From positions 1 to 42,254 of the forward strand of contig NZ_BNBZ01000045.1 of assembly GCF_014656215.1 (NCBI RefSeq): a stretch of 42,254 bases of DNA. Direction: 5' to 3'. Within the stretch, counting starts at the first letter, position 1, and every line of letters begins with the position of its first letter. This document shows positions 33,262 through 40,987 of the stretch, piece after piece. Made by a program: the position numbers and the translations under genes. The notes beneath the pieces were generated by a model. The model worked only from the letters and a program-made list of their open reading frames with translations, ran no database searches and had not been told where the DNA came from. Source of the stretch: Streptomyces zaomyceticus (lineage in GTDB: Bacteria; Actinomycetota; Actinomycetes; Streptomycetales; Streptomycetaceae).

Positions 33262-34011
33262 GTGAACCGCACGCCCCCGTCTCACCCCACCGGCGTCGAC
33301 CTGGAGCAGGCCGTACGGGACATTCCCGGAGTCCAGGAATTTCCCGGCCTCGCGCGCGCGTGGCGCTGGTCGCCCATGTTCCGGTTCGTGTTCTCGCTGG
33401 CGATGGACGCGGAGGGGACGCGCATCCATCAGGTGAACGCCCGGGACTCCTTCGACGAGGACCTGGCCCGGGCGGTGCTCGCGTTCGCGCGTGAACACCG
33501 TGCCGGGCTCGGGGAGGACCCGCGGCCGTTCGAGGTCGTTCCCGGGTTCTCCCACCAGGGCTATGGCTTCGACGCGGTGGTGGCCGTCCAGCCCGGGATC
33601 CACGGCTACTACGAGGGCCGGAACGAAGAGCTCAACGAGGTCGCGGTCGGGGTCTTCCCGGCGTACGTCCGGGAGTTCTCCGGGAACGAGACGCCGGAAG
33701 AGGCGTTCATGCGCTTCAAGAAGATGCTGAACCCGGCGGACATGACCCGCGAGGCCGTTCCGTTCCTCCGGATGAGGTTCGACAACACGAGGACCGGCGG
33801 AGGAAGCGAAGGCGACCTCCGCGGGTTCACCACCCCCGACGTGCTGCTCCAGGAGCTGGAACTGCTGGAGGGCGCGCCCGGCAGCTTCGTGGAGTACGAG
33901 AACCGTCACGGGCAGGTCCGGCGGATCGAGTGGAACGGCTCGTGGACCGTCGACGGCGAGGCCCGGGAGCACGCGCCGGCGCCCGCCGAGGTCCTGGAGA
34001 CCCTGAACTGA
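33262..34011 (+). CDS. Uncharacterised soluble protein in the immunity island
   Basis: A 249-residue protein of no family I recognise. No signal peptide or membrane segment. It has aromatic strand-like segments (WRWSPMFRFVFSLAMD, GYGFDAVVAVQPGIHGYYEG), a central AYVREFSG, and a C-terminal beta segment (SFVEYENRHGQVRRIEWNGS). GTG 33262 follows GAGGAG with good spacing. It lies between the cognate immunity gene and a Suppressor-of-fused-like gene, where spare immunity genes are often found, so an immunity role is possible (inference from position only). Confidence 0.78.
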   Translation: MNRTPPSHPTGVDLEQAVRDIPGVQEFPGLARAWRWSPMFRFVFSLAMDAEGTRIHQVNARDSFDEDLARAVLAFAREHRAGLGEDPRPFEVVPGFSHQGYGFDAVVAVQPGIHGYYEGRNEELNEVAVGVFPAYVREFSGNETPEEAFMRFKKMLNPADMTREAVPFLRMRFDNTRTGGGSEGDLRGFTTPDVLLQELELLEGAPGSFVEYENRHGQVRRIEWNGSWTVDGEAREHAPAPAEVLETLN

Positions 34012-34043
34012 CCTCGGTCGTGTCCTGCGCCGGCGCCCTGAAG

Positions 34044-34049
34044 TACCGT
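34044..34049 (+). promoter_or_regulatory. Candidate -10 box of a leaderless transcript
   Basis: TACCGT lies 8 nt before ATG 34058; no ribosome site precedes this ATG. Confidence 0.4.
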
Positions 34050-34057
34050 CGTCCGCG

Positions 34058-34657
34058 ATGACATTCACGAAGGCCGTACTGGTCGACCACTTCGAAGCGC
34101 GGCTGGGTGGGCTCGAAGGAGCGTGGTCGGCCGGCGAGGGGACTCCCGAGGGGGCCCCGCAGGTGGGCTGGTTCGCCGGGGGAGTCCTGGCGGGCGCGCA
34201 CTCGTTCGCCACGATCGGACTGCACCGGACTCCGCTCCTGTCCCGCACGGGGCGGCATCTGCACCTCGAACTCCTGGGGTGCAACCGGCCGGTTCCCGGT
34301 GACGAGGCAGGGCCGTTCCCGGGAGTGCTCGAGTACGTCTCGGGGCTCCTGATCTCCAGCGGGCGGGCGGTCCTGCGGGGCGACGTCCTGCGTCTGCCGA
34401 TGCCGCTGACGCCCGGCGGTTCGATGACCGCGCTCTACGCGGCCCTCCCGGTCTGCTTCGACGAGGCGTTCGCCTCGGTCGTCCTGGAGAACGGGTCCGA
34501 CGTGGCCGTCGTGTGGCTGGTGCCCATCGGCGACCGCGAGGCCGAGTTCGTCGAGCGGGAGGGCTGGGAGGCGTTCGAGAACGAGCTCGTCCGCCACGAT
34601 CCCGACCTGCTGGATCTGGGCCGTCCGGAAATGCCGCAGGCCGGACCCCATGAGTGA
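34058..34657 (+). CDS. Suppressor-of-fused-like (SUFU) immunity-type protein
   Basis: A 199-residue protein with the pattern of bacterial SUFU-domain proteins: DHFEARLGGLEG at the start, then GVLAGAHSFATIGLHRTPL, a HLHLELLGCNRP strand, the long central GVLEYVSGLLISSGRAVLRG segment (about 89-108) and a C-terminal VVWLVPIGDREAEFVEREGW. Members of this family are recurrent immunity proteins in bacterial polymorphic-toxin loci. No toxin next to it carries a matching tip, so it may protect against foreign toxins. It overlaps the following gene by 8 bases. Probably leaderless. Confidence 0.82.
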   Translation: MTFTKAVLVDHFEARLGGLEGAWSAGEGTPEGAPQVGWFAGGVLAGAHSFATIGLHRTPLLSRTGRHLHLELLGCNRPVPGDEAGPFPGVLEYVSGLLISSGRAVLRGDVLRLPMPLTPGGSMTALYAALPVCFDEAFASVVLENGSDVAVVWLVPIGDREAEFVEREGWEAFENELVRHDPDLLDLGRPEMPQAGPHE

Positions 34658-34982
34658 GGACCGGGCCGCACGGCGCCGCGTACGTCTCGACGCCGACGAC
34701 ATGCTGGTCGAGGTCGTGTCGAAGGGTGGTCACCGCACCCTGCGGGCGCTGTTCGGGGCGGGTCTCGCCCCCGAGGTCTTCGAGGCCGTCACGAGTGGGA
34801 TCGCGGCCCTGGCCCGGTCGCAGGGCTTCGCCACCGAGTGGAGCGGTGACCGGCACGTGGCGATCTCGGTCCCGGAGGACGGGGACTCGGGTCCGCTGGA
34901 GGAGTTCGTGCGGGAGCAGAAGGAGGCGGGGACTCCCTACTGGGAGTGGAGCGACGCGAGGCCCTTCGAGGCGAGCCGCTGA
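34650..34982 (+). CDS. Small hypothetical protein coupled to the SUFU-like gene
   Basis: A 110-residue soluble protein with an early LDADDMLVEVVSKGG strand region, a middle ALARSQGFATEW helix-strand and a C-terminal YWEWSDARPFE. No family recognised. The ATG at 34650 lies inside the end of the previous gene (8-base overlap) with no strong ribosome site, so it is probably translated by coupling and its product may work with the SUFU-like protein. A terminator follows. Confidence 0.8.
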   Translation: MSEDRAARRRVRLDADDMLVEVVSKGGHRTLRALFGAGLAPEVFEAVTSGIAALARSQGFATEWSGDRHVAISVPEDGDSGPLEEFVREQKEAGTPYWEWSDARPFEASR

Positions 34983-34994
34983 GGTTCCCCGGGG

Positions 34995-35025
34995 AAGCCC
35001 CGCCGAGTCGCTCGGCGGGGCTTTT
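34995..35025 (+). terminator. Intrinsic terminator hairpin with T tract
   Basis: Arms AAGCCCCGCCGAG (34995-35007) and its complement (35011-35023) surround TCG and run into TTTT. It ends the 33262-34982 group and lies just before the end of the convergent gene at 35049. Confidence 0.88.
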
Positions 35026-35048
35026 CCGTGCTTCGGCCCGGTCGTGCG

Positions 35049-35759
35049 TCAGCCCGCCTTCTTCCAGTCCCCGCACCCCGAGGACTTGAAGTACGCGTCG
35101 GAGGCGCCGACCTTCACGATGGCCGTGCCCGTGACGTTGTCGTTGGCGAGGATCGAGTCCGTGCCGTGGCTCGCGTCCTTCGAGCGCTCCCAGTAGCACT
35201 CCGCGTCCTTGTTGCCCGTGGACTTGTACGTGCCCGGGGCGATGTCGACGCCCACCTTGAACATGCCGCCGTCGCCCTTGAGGGTCGTCCCGGGCGTGCC
35301 CTTCGCCTTCGCGTCGACGGCTTCCCAGGTGCCGCAGCCCGAGGACTTGAAGAGCTTGTCCGAGGCCTTGATCTCGACGTAGCTCGTGCCCGTCACGTTG
35401 TCGTTGGCGAGGATCGAGTCGGTCTCGGCCGAGGCGTCCTTGGCGCGCTCCCAGTAGCAGCCCGCGTCCTTGTTGCCCGTGGAGCGGTAGAGGCCGGGCT
35501 TCACGTCGCCGCCCACCTCGAAGTCGCCGTCTCCGTCGATGGTGACGACCTTCTTCTCGGGGGCCTTGGGGGCGTCCGACTCCGGGGCCTTCTTGTCGCC
35601 GCCCTGCTTCGCGGGCTGTTCCTGCTTCGCGGCGGTCCCGGGGGACTCGTCGCCGCCCCCGCCCACCGCCGCGCCGATCACGACGACGGCGACGATCGCG
35701 CCGGCGGCGGTGAGGACCTTGTGACGGGCGAACCAGTTGCGCTGCTGCTGCTGAGACAT
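35049..35759 (-). CDS. Membrane-anchored protein with duplicated Cys-containing domain
   Basis: A 236-residue protein. Residues 1-13 are Gln/Arg-rich and cytoplasmic, 14-33 form a membrane anchor, and 34-72 are a charged linker. Two near-identical domains of ~67 residues follow, at 79-145 and 166-232. Each has G-D-x-x-P-G-x-Y, STGNKDA, CYWER, DSILANDNVTGT and ends FKSSGCG-x-W. Cys 101/142 and 188/229 would each form one disulfide outside the cell. Function unknown; the domain looks like a small secreted adhesion or sensing module. GGAAGG precedes ATG 35759. The coding repeats at DNA level show a fairly recent internal duplication. It is divergent from the methylase-like gene. Confidence 0.85.
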   Translation of the reverse strand: MSQQQQRNWFARHKVLTAAGAIVAVVVIGAAVGGGGDESPGTAAKQEQPAKQGGDKKAPESDAPKAPEKKVVTIDGDGDFEVGGDVKPGLYRSTGNKDAGCYWERAKDASAETDSILANDNVTGTSYVEIKASDKLFKSSGCGTWEAVDAKAKGTPGTTLKGDGGMFKVGVDIAPGTYKSTGNKDAECYWERSKDASHGTDSILANDNVTGTAIVKVGASDAYFKSSGCGDWKKAG

Positions 35760-35825
35760 GGCTGTGGCACCTTCCGGGGCGCTGTGAGGACTCCGTGTTT
35801 CGATGGGGTAATCACAGCAGAGTCC

Positions 35826-35907
35826 GTGAACCGAGTCAACACCGTTCACAAGGATTGAGTCGGGTCACGCCGTGAATCGGTTCGAGCGCTATGCTCGGTG
35901 TGTTCAC
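35826..35907. promoter_or_regulatory. Paired GTGAAC/GTTCAC half-sites and -10 box at the divergent promoter
   Basis: Four half-sites: GTGAAC 35826-35831, GTTCAC 35844-35849, GTGAAT 35872-35877, GTTCAC 35902-35907, forming two inverted pairs. TATGCT at 35890-35895 fits a -10 box of the rightward gene; the last half-site would lie at its transcription start, as an operator would. Confidence 0.55.
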
Positions 35908-35931
35908 ACACGTACGAGGGGAGACGGACAG

Positions 35932-37980
35932 GTGCCCGAAGAGAGCACGACAGAGGTCACCGCCGCCGGTATCGCCCGGCTCGCGGGGGTCGGCAGGGCC
36001 GCCGTCAGCAACTGGCGCCGGCGCCACGCCGACTTCCCCAAGCCCGTCGGCGGTACGGAGACCAGCCCCTCGTTCTCCCTCGCCGACATCGAGCAATGGC
36101 TTCGCGACCAGGGAAAACTCGCCGAAGTGCCGCTCCGTGAGCGCGTCTCGCAGCAGCTCGCCGGCCACCCCTCCGGCACCGTCGCCGCCCTCGTGCACAC
36201 CGGCTGCGCCCTGCTCCTGCTGCGCACCCGTCCGGGTGCCTGGACCGAGCTGGCCGCGCTCCCCGACGACCGCCTCGGAGAGGTCCTGCCCGGCGTCTTC
36301 GAGGAGATCCTCACCGCCCGCTTCGGCGTGCCGAGGTCTGTTCACACCCCCACCCCGGCCGACACGCTTCCCGCCGTCCCCCTGCTCCGGGCCGCCGTCG
36401 AACTGGCCGTCGAGCTGGGGGGCGCCCGCCAGGCCTTCGAATTCCTCCTCGGCCGCCACCTGGACGCCAACCCGCGCCAGTACACGCTCACCCCGCCCCC
36501 GCTGGCCGAGCTCATGGCGGCCCTCGCCGCCGCCGCGGCACCCGAGGGCCGCCCCGTCGCCACCGTGCTCGACCCGGCCTCCGGCACGGGCGGCCTCCTG
36601 CGCGCCGTCCCGCACCCCACCGTGCTCTGCGCCCAGGACGCCGACCCCGACCTGGCCGCGCTCTCGGCGCTCCGGCTCGCCCTCCACGGCGACGCCGACA
36701 TCCGCTCCGCCGCCGGCGACACCCTCCGTGCCGACGCCTTCCCGGAGCTGGCCGCCGACGCGGTCCTGTGCCACCCCCCGTTCAACGAGCGGACCTGGGG
36801 CCACGACGAACTCGCCTACGACCCCCGCTGGGAGTACGGCTTCCCCGCCCGTACGGAATCGGAGCTCGCCTGGGTGCAGCACGCCCTCGCCCGGCTCCGC
36901 GACGGCGGAGCCGCCGTCCTCCTCATGCCGCCCGCCGTCGCCTCCCGCCGCTCCGGCCGCCGCATCCGAGCCGACCTCCTGCGCCGGGGCGCGCTCCGGG
37001 CCGTCGTCGCCCTCCCGGCCGGCGCGGCACCCCCGTACGGCATCCCGCTCCACCTCTGGGTCCTCGTCCGTCCCGGAGCCGACCAGCGGCCCCCGGCGGA
37101 GACCCTGTTCGTGGACACCGCGGGGCTCGTCCCGGACGCGGGCCGCGACCGGCTCCCCTGGACCACCCTGCGGAACACGGTCCTCGACGCGTGGGCGGGC
37201 CGGGGCGGCGAGGAGTCCGTGGCCCGCGCCGTCCCCGTCATCGAACTCCTCGACGACGAGGTCGACCTCGCCCCCGCGCGCTATCTCACCGCCCCCGCCG
37301 CGGGCGGCACCGCCCCCGAACTCGCCGCCGTCCGCGACCGCCTGGACGAGACCCTGCGCCGCACCCGGGGCCTGGCCCCCACGCCGGTCCCCGCGCGCCC
37401 CGGGCCCCGCCCCCTCACCACCGTCGGGGAACTGGCCCGCACCGGCGCCCTCCAGCTCCGTACCGGCGGCTCGGGCACGGCGCCCGCCGGCGGCGGAGAC
37501 GTTCCCGTCCTCACCGAGCACGACGTCCTGTCCGGCGGCGCGCCCTCCGGGACGCTGCCGGTCGGCGGCCCGGCCGAGGAACCCGTCCTCGTCGCCGAGG
37601 ACGATGTCGTGGTGCCCGTACTCGGCGGCGGCTCCGTCGCCCGGGTCGTCGACGCGGCCACGGCCGGCGCGGCCCTCGGCCGCAACCTCCAGCTCCTACG
37701 GCCCGCACCGGGCGTCCTCGACCCCTGGTTCCTGGCCGGCTTCCTGCGGGGCACCGCCAACAACCGGCAGGCCAGCAGCTTCGCCTCGACCGCGACCCGG
37801 CTCGACGTGCGCCGCCTCCAGCTGCCCCGGCTGTCACCGGCCGACCAGCGGCGCCACGGCGCCCACTTCAGGTCGCTGGCCGAGTTCGAGGAGGCCCTGC
37901 GCCTCGCCGCCCGCCTCGGCGAGCAGCTGGTCCAGGGGCTGTACGACGGTCTCGCCGACGGAAGTGTGGAGCCCGGGTGA
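35932..37980 (+). CDS. HTH–N6-methylase–specificity fusion (HsdM/HsdS-like), HPPF motif
   Basis: A 682-residue protein. Residues ~9-62 are a MerR-like HTH (AGIARLAGVGRAAVSNWRRR, then FSLADIEQWL). The middle resembles type I HsdM: an all-helical entry to ~200, motif I LDPASGTGG (213-221), and a catalytic motif at 281-284 reading HPPF where N6-adenine methylases have N/D-P-P-Y/F. The last ~180 residues (from VGELARTGALQL, ~498, to the terminal coiled-coil helix) resemble one HsdS target-recognition half, with SSFASTATRLDVRRLQLPRLS typical of its spacer junction. No restriction subunit is near. It may methylate DNA weakly, or bind DNA as a regulator. GTG 35932 follows GAGGGGAGA. Confidence 0.88.
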   Translation: MPEESTTEVTAAGIARLAGVGRAAVSNWRRRHADFPKPVGGTETSPSFSLADIEQWLRDQGKLAEVPLRERVSQQLAGHPSGTVAALVHTGCALLLLRTRPGAWTELAALPDDRLGEVLPGVFEEILTARFGVPRSVHTPTPADTLPAVPLLRAAVELAVELGGARQAFEFLLGRHLDANPRQYTLTPPPLAELMAALAAAAAPEGRPVATVLDPASGTGGLLRAVPHPTVLCAQDADPDLAALSALRLALHGDADIRSAAGDTLRADAFPELAADAVLCHPPFNERTWGHDELAYDPRWEYGFPARTESELAWVQHALARLRDGGAAVLLMPPAVASRRSGRRIRADLLRRGALRAVVALPAGAAPPYGIPLHLWVLVRPGADQRPPAETLFVDTAGLVPDAGRDRLPWTTLRNTVLDAWAGRGGEESVARAVPVIELLDDEVDLAPARYLTAPAAGGTAPELAAVRDRLDETLRRTRGLAPTPVPARPGPRPLTTVGELARTGALQLRTGGSGTAPAGGGDVPVLTEHDVLSGGAPSGTLPVGGPAEEPVLVAEDDVVVPVLGGGSVARVVDAATAGAALGRNLQLLRPAPGVLDPWFLAGFLRGTANNRQASSFASTATRLDVRRLQLPRLSPADQRRHGAHFRSLAEFEEALRLAARLGEQLVQGLYDGLADGSVEPG

Positions 37981-38029
37981 AGACCGTCATACCCTCATAG
38001 CCTGATCATCCGTCCCGGGGGAGCGTCGT

Positions 38030-38719
38030 ATGTACGGTCAGGTGCCCACACCCGCGCCACCGCGGGCCGCCGGCCCGTCGGCGGCCACGGTCACGGTCCG
38101 CGTGCTGATCACGGTCCTGGTCGTGCTGTCCCTGGGCTTCCTCGCGTGGGTCGCGATGCTCCGGATCGCGATCATGCGGCGGGCCGGGCGGGACTGGGCG
38201 CTCTTCTGGGTCCAGCTGGTGCTCAACATCGGCTGTGTGGTGCCGCTGGAGCAGCGGTTCGCCGACACCTGGATGAACACCGCGGGCATGGTGGTCCTGC
38301 TCGTGCAGATGGCGATCGTGACCTGCTACTTCCTGGTGGTCGACATCCGGCACCACCAGCCCGCCCCGGTCGTGATCATGGTCCCGTCCCCGCACCCTCC
38401 GGGGTCGTACCCGTACGGGACGCCGGGATACGGCTACGGCTACCCGCCGGCCGCCGTCACGGCACCGGGCCCGACGACGGGTCCACCGCCGAGCCTGCCG
38501 CCGAATCCGCCGGCGGGTCCGCCGACGGGTCCGATGCCGTACGCCTCCGCCCCGCACGGGGCGCAGGTCCCGCCGCCGACCGTCCCCGCTCCCTTTCCTC
38601 CGTCCGCCCCCACCCACGCGCCCGCCCCCGGCGCGCCCCGTATCGACCAGGTCCGTGCCGAGCTCGACGAGTTGAGCGATCTCCTCCGGCACACCGGAGA
38701 AGACGACGGTCGACGGTGA
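38030..38719 (+). CDS. Membrane protein with Pro-rich tail, coupled to the kinase
   Basis: A 229-residue protein. Three membrane helices lie at about 21-44, 57-76 and 85-105 (the last ends in CYFLVVD). The C-terminal ~120 residues are Pro/Gly/Tyr-rich (PYGTPGYGYGYPP) and presumably cytoplasmic, ending in a charged helix (IDQVRAELDELSDLL). GGGGGAG precedes ATG 38030. Its stop overlaps the kinase start by GTGA, so it is likely the kinase's membrane partner, substrate or recruiter (inference). Confidence 0.87.
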   Translation: MYGQVPTPAPPRAAGPSAATVTVRVLITVLVVLSLGFLAWVAMLRIAIMRRAGRDWALFWVQLVLNIGCVVPLEQRFADTWMNTAGMVVLLVQMAIVTCYFLVVDIRHHQPAPVVIMVPSPHPPGSYPYGTPGYGYGYPPAAVTAPGPTTGPPPSLPPNPPAGPPTGPMPYASAPHGAQVPPPTVPAPFPPSAPTHAPAPGAPRIDQVRAELDELSDLLRHTGEDDGRR

Positions 38720-40398
38720 ACGGCCGGGTGATCGGCGGGCGTTACGAGCTCGCCACCGTCATCGGGCAGGGCGGCATGGGGCAGGTCTGGACGGCGTACG
38801 ACCGGAGGCTCGACCGCCGGGTCGCGGTGAAGCTGCTCCGGCCGGCCACCATGACGGGCCCCGCCACCGCCGCCGACGAGCTGCGGCGCCGTTTCGTGCG
38901 GGAGTGCCGGGTGACCGCGCACGTCGACCACCCCGGTCTGGTCACCGTCCACGACGCGGGCAGCGAGGGCGAGGACCTGTTCCTCGTCATGCAGTACGTG
39001 GACGGCGCCGACCTCTCGGACCATCTCGCCGAGCACGACCCGTACCCCTGGGAGTGGGCGGTCAGCGTCGCCGCGCAGCTGTGCGCCGTGCTGGCCGCCG
39101 TCCACGCCGTGCCGATCGTGCACCGCGACCTCAAGCCGCGGAACGTGATGGTGCGCCCCGACGGCTCGGTGGTCGTCCTCGACCTCGGCGTCGCCTCCGT
39201 CCTGGACAACGACACCACCCGTCTCACCCACACCGGTTCCCCCATCGGCAGCCCTGCCTACATGGCGCCCGAGCAGGCGATGGGCGGCGCGGTCGGGCCC
39301 TCCACCGATCTGTACGCGCTCGGCGTGCTCCTGCACGAACTCCTCAGCGGAAACGTGCCGTTCGCCGGTTCCACCGCGCTCGGCGTTCTCCACCGGCACC
39401 TGTACGAGCCTCCGGTGCCGCTCCGTCAACTGCGGCCCGAGGTCCCCGAGGTCCTGGAGGAGCTGGTCCTCCGGCTGCTCGCCAAGGACCCCCGGGAGCG
39501 GCCGTCCGGCGCGCACGAGGTGTACGAGCACCTGCTGCCGCTGCTCCCCGCGCGCGGGGCTCCGGCGGGGCCGATGGACCCGACCCGTCCGTTCCTCCGC
39601 CCGCACGCGCCCTGGCCCGACCGTCCGGCGGCGGTGGCACCGGTCCTTCCCCCGGCGGCCGTTCCCGCGCAGTCACCGCCGCCCCCGCCTCCCGCCCTGC
39701 CGTCCGCCGTGCCTCCCGCCGTCCCCCGCGTCGACCCGAGGGCCTCGTACGCGCCGGCCGCGGACCGCCCCGGCGCCGCTCCCGCCCCGGCCTCCGGCCC
39801 CTTCCCCGTGCCCCGGCCCGCCCCCGTTCCCGCCCGCCCCGATGTCGCCGCCGCCGTCGACGAGGTCAAGCGGCTGCTGGGGGAGGGGGCGCTCACCCAG
39901 GCCGTGGACATCCTCGGCGGCATCCTGCCCGCCGCCGCGGCCGAGCACGGCGAGCGGTCGCCGGTCGTCCACATCCTGCGCAAGCAGTACGCGTCGACCC
40001 TGATGGACGACGGTCAGTACCGGCGTGCGCTGCCGGAGTTGCGACGCCTCGCGGCGGACCGCGAGGCGGAGGCGGGTCCGGTGGATCCGCAGACCCTGCA
40101 GTTCCGGTACGACGCCGCTCTCTGTCTGGAGCAGCTGGGGGAGACGGCGGCCGCGCTCGCCGAGTTCCGTGCGGTGCTGCCGCACTACGAGGGCGATCCG
40201 GCCCGTGCCTTCGACATCCGGCAGCGGATCGGGCTGCTGCTGGTGGCGACGGGGGAGCACGGGGCCGGGCGGGAGCAGCTTCAGCGGCTGCTGTTCGACG
40301 CGGAGCGCGCGTACGGCCCGTATCACCCTCTTCCGGTGGAGTTGCGGAGGGTGCTGGAGCATCAGCGGCAGCTGGGGCCCCCGTTCCTGACGGATTGA
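38716..40398 (+). CDS. Soluble Ser/Thr protein kinase with helical-repeat C-terminus
   Basis: A 560-residue Hanks-type kinase. P-loop GQGGMGQV (17-24), Lys 39 in VAVKLL, catalytic loop HRDLKPRN (136-143, Asp 138), magnesium motif DLG at 156-158 instead of DFG, and APEQ after the activation loop (Thr/Ser-rich TTRLTHTGSPIGS). The kinase domain ends near 275. A Pro/Ala-rich linker (~290-375) and a helical, TPR-like region (~385-560) follow. Unlike PknB there is no membrane helix and no PASTA repeats. Translationally coupled to the membrane gene upstream. The intact Lys/Asp pair suggests activity. Confidence 0.94.
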   Translation: MNGRVIGGRYELATVIGQGGMGQVWTAYDRRLDRRVAVKLLRPATMTGPATAADELRRRFVRECRVTAHVDHPGLVTVHDAGSEGEDLFLVMQYVDGADLSDHLAEHDPYPWEWAVSVAAQLCAVLAAVHAVPIVHRDLKPRNVMVRPDGSVVVLDLGVASVLDNDTTRLTHTGSPIGSPAYMAPEQAMGGAVGPSTDLYALGVLLHELLSGNVPFAGSTALGVLHRHLYEPPVPLRQLRPEVPEVLEELVLRLLAKDPRERPSGAHEVYEHLLPLLPARGAPAGPMDPTRPFLRPHAPWPDRPAAVAPVLPPAAVPAQSPPPPPPALPSAVPPAVPRVDPRASYAPAADRPGAAPAPASGPFPVPRPAPVPARPDVAAAVDEVKRLLGEGALTQAVDILGGILPAAAAEHGERSPVVHILRKQYASTLMDDGQYRRALPELRRLAADREAEAGPVDPQTLQFRYDAALCLEQLGETAAALAEFRAVLPHYEGDPARAFDIRQRIGLLLVATGEHGAGREQLQRLLFDAERAYGPYHPLPVELRRVLEHQRQLGPPFLTD

Positions 40399-40423
40399 CA
40401 GGGTCACGACTCCGCATCTGATC

Positions 40424-40459
40424 GGCAAATGGATCTTCATGATCCTTTTTGCCTGTTTT
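40424..40459 (+). terminator. Intrinsic terminator after the kinase gene
   Basis: GGCAAA-T-GGATC pairs with GATCC-TT-TTTGCC around TTCAT, followed by TGTTTT. It also lies close to the promoter region of the following gene. Confidence 0.7.
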
Positions 40460-40511
40460 GGTGCATGTAGCGTTCGCGTCTGATCATGTCCGCGTCCCCA
40501 AGGAATCCCTC

Positions 40512-40910
40512 ATGACGACGCCTTCCGCGCCCCTCACTCCCGAGCAGCCCGTCGCTCCGGAGCAGCCCGCCGCCCCCGCCTCCAAGGGCAGCCGCATCCT
40601 CAAGAAGGTCGGCGGCGTGGTCGTCGCGATCGTCATCGCCGTGGCCGTGAAGCTCGGCCTGCCGTACCTCACCGGCGACGCCCCCGTGCACGCCAAGGCC
40701 GGCGAGTGCGTCACCGTGACGGGCCCCGACAACGACCCCAAGGTCGACACCACGGACTGCTCCTCGGGCAAGGCCGACCTGTTCAAGGTCGTCAAGGTCA
40801 TCGACGACACCTTCGACGTGAACAAGTGCGGCACGGAGCTCTCGGCGCTCGCGCAGCAGCTGGAGTCGGACAAGTTCGTGCTCTGCCTGGAAGAGGTCCC
40901 CGCGAAGTAG
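40512..40910 (+). CDS. LppU/SCO3897-like small membrane-anchored protein
   Basis: A 132-residue protein. Residues 1-29 are Pro/Ala-rich and cytoplasmic, ~31-52 are a membrane helix (VVVAIVIAVAVKLGL), and ~60-132 are outside. The outer part has GECVTVTG, DTTDCSSGKADLFKVV and a C-x-x-x-L-x-x-L-x-x-Q pair, with four Cys that could form two disulfides. This matches the pattern of LppU/SCO3897-type proteins, which have no assigned role. AAGGAA precedes ATG 40512. Followed by a strong hairpin. Confidence 0.86.
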   Translation: MTTPSAPLTPEQPVAPEQPAAPASKGSRILKKVGGVVVAIVIAVAVKLGLPYLTGDAPVHAKAGECVTVTGPDNDPKVDTTDCSSGKADLFKVVKVIDDTFDVNKCGTELSALAQQLESDKFVLCLEEVPAK

Positions 40911-40937
40911 TTCGCGCGACCGGATTCCCGGAGCTGG

Positions 40938-40974
40938 GAGAAGGGCCGGAACCCCGGGGGTTCCGGCCCTTCTC
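40938..40974. terminator. 16-bp hairpin terminator between convergent genes
   Basis: Arms 40938-40953 and 40959-40974 pair perfectly. It lies between the LppU-like gene (stop 40910) and the convergent one-TM gene (stop 40988), so it probably serves both. Confidence 0.85.
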
Positions 40975-40987
40975 GCGTGCCCGCGCG

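Noticed and set aside
35932..37980. A complete restriction-modification system
   Set aside because: No HsdR or other endonuclease-like gene is present on either side within the window, and the catalytic motif is atypical.
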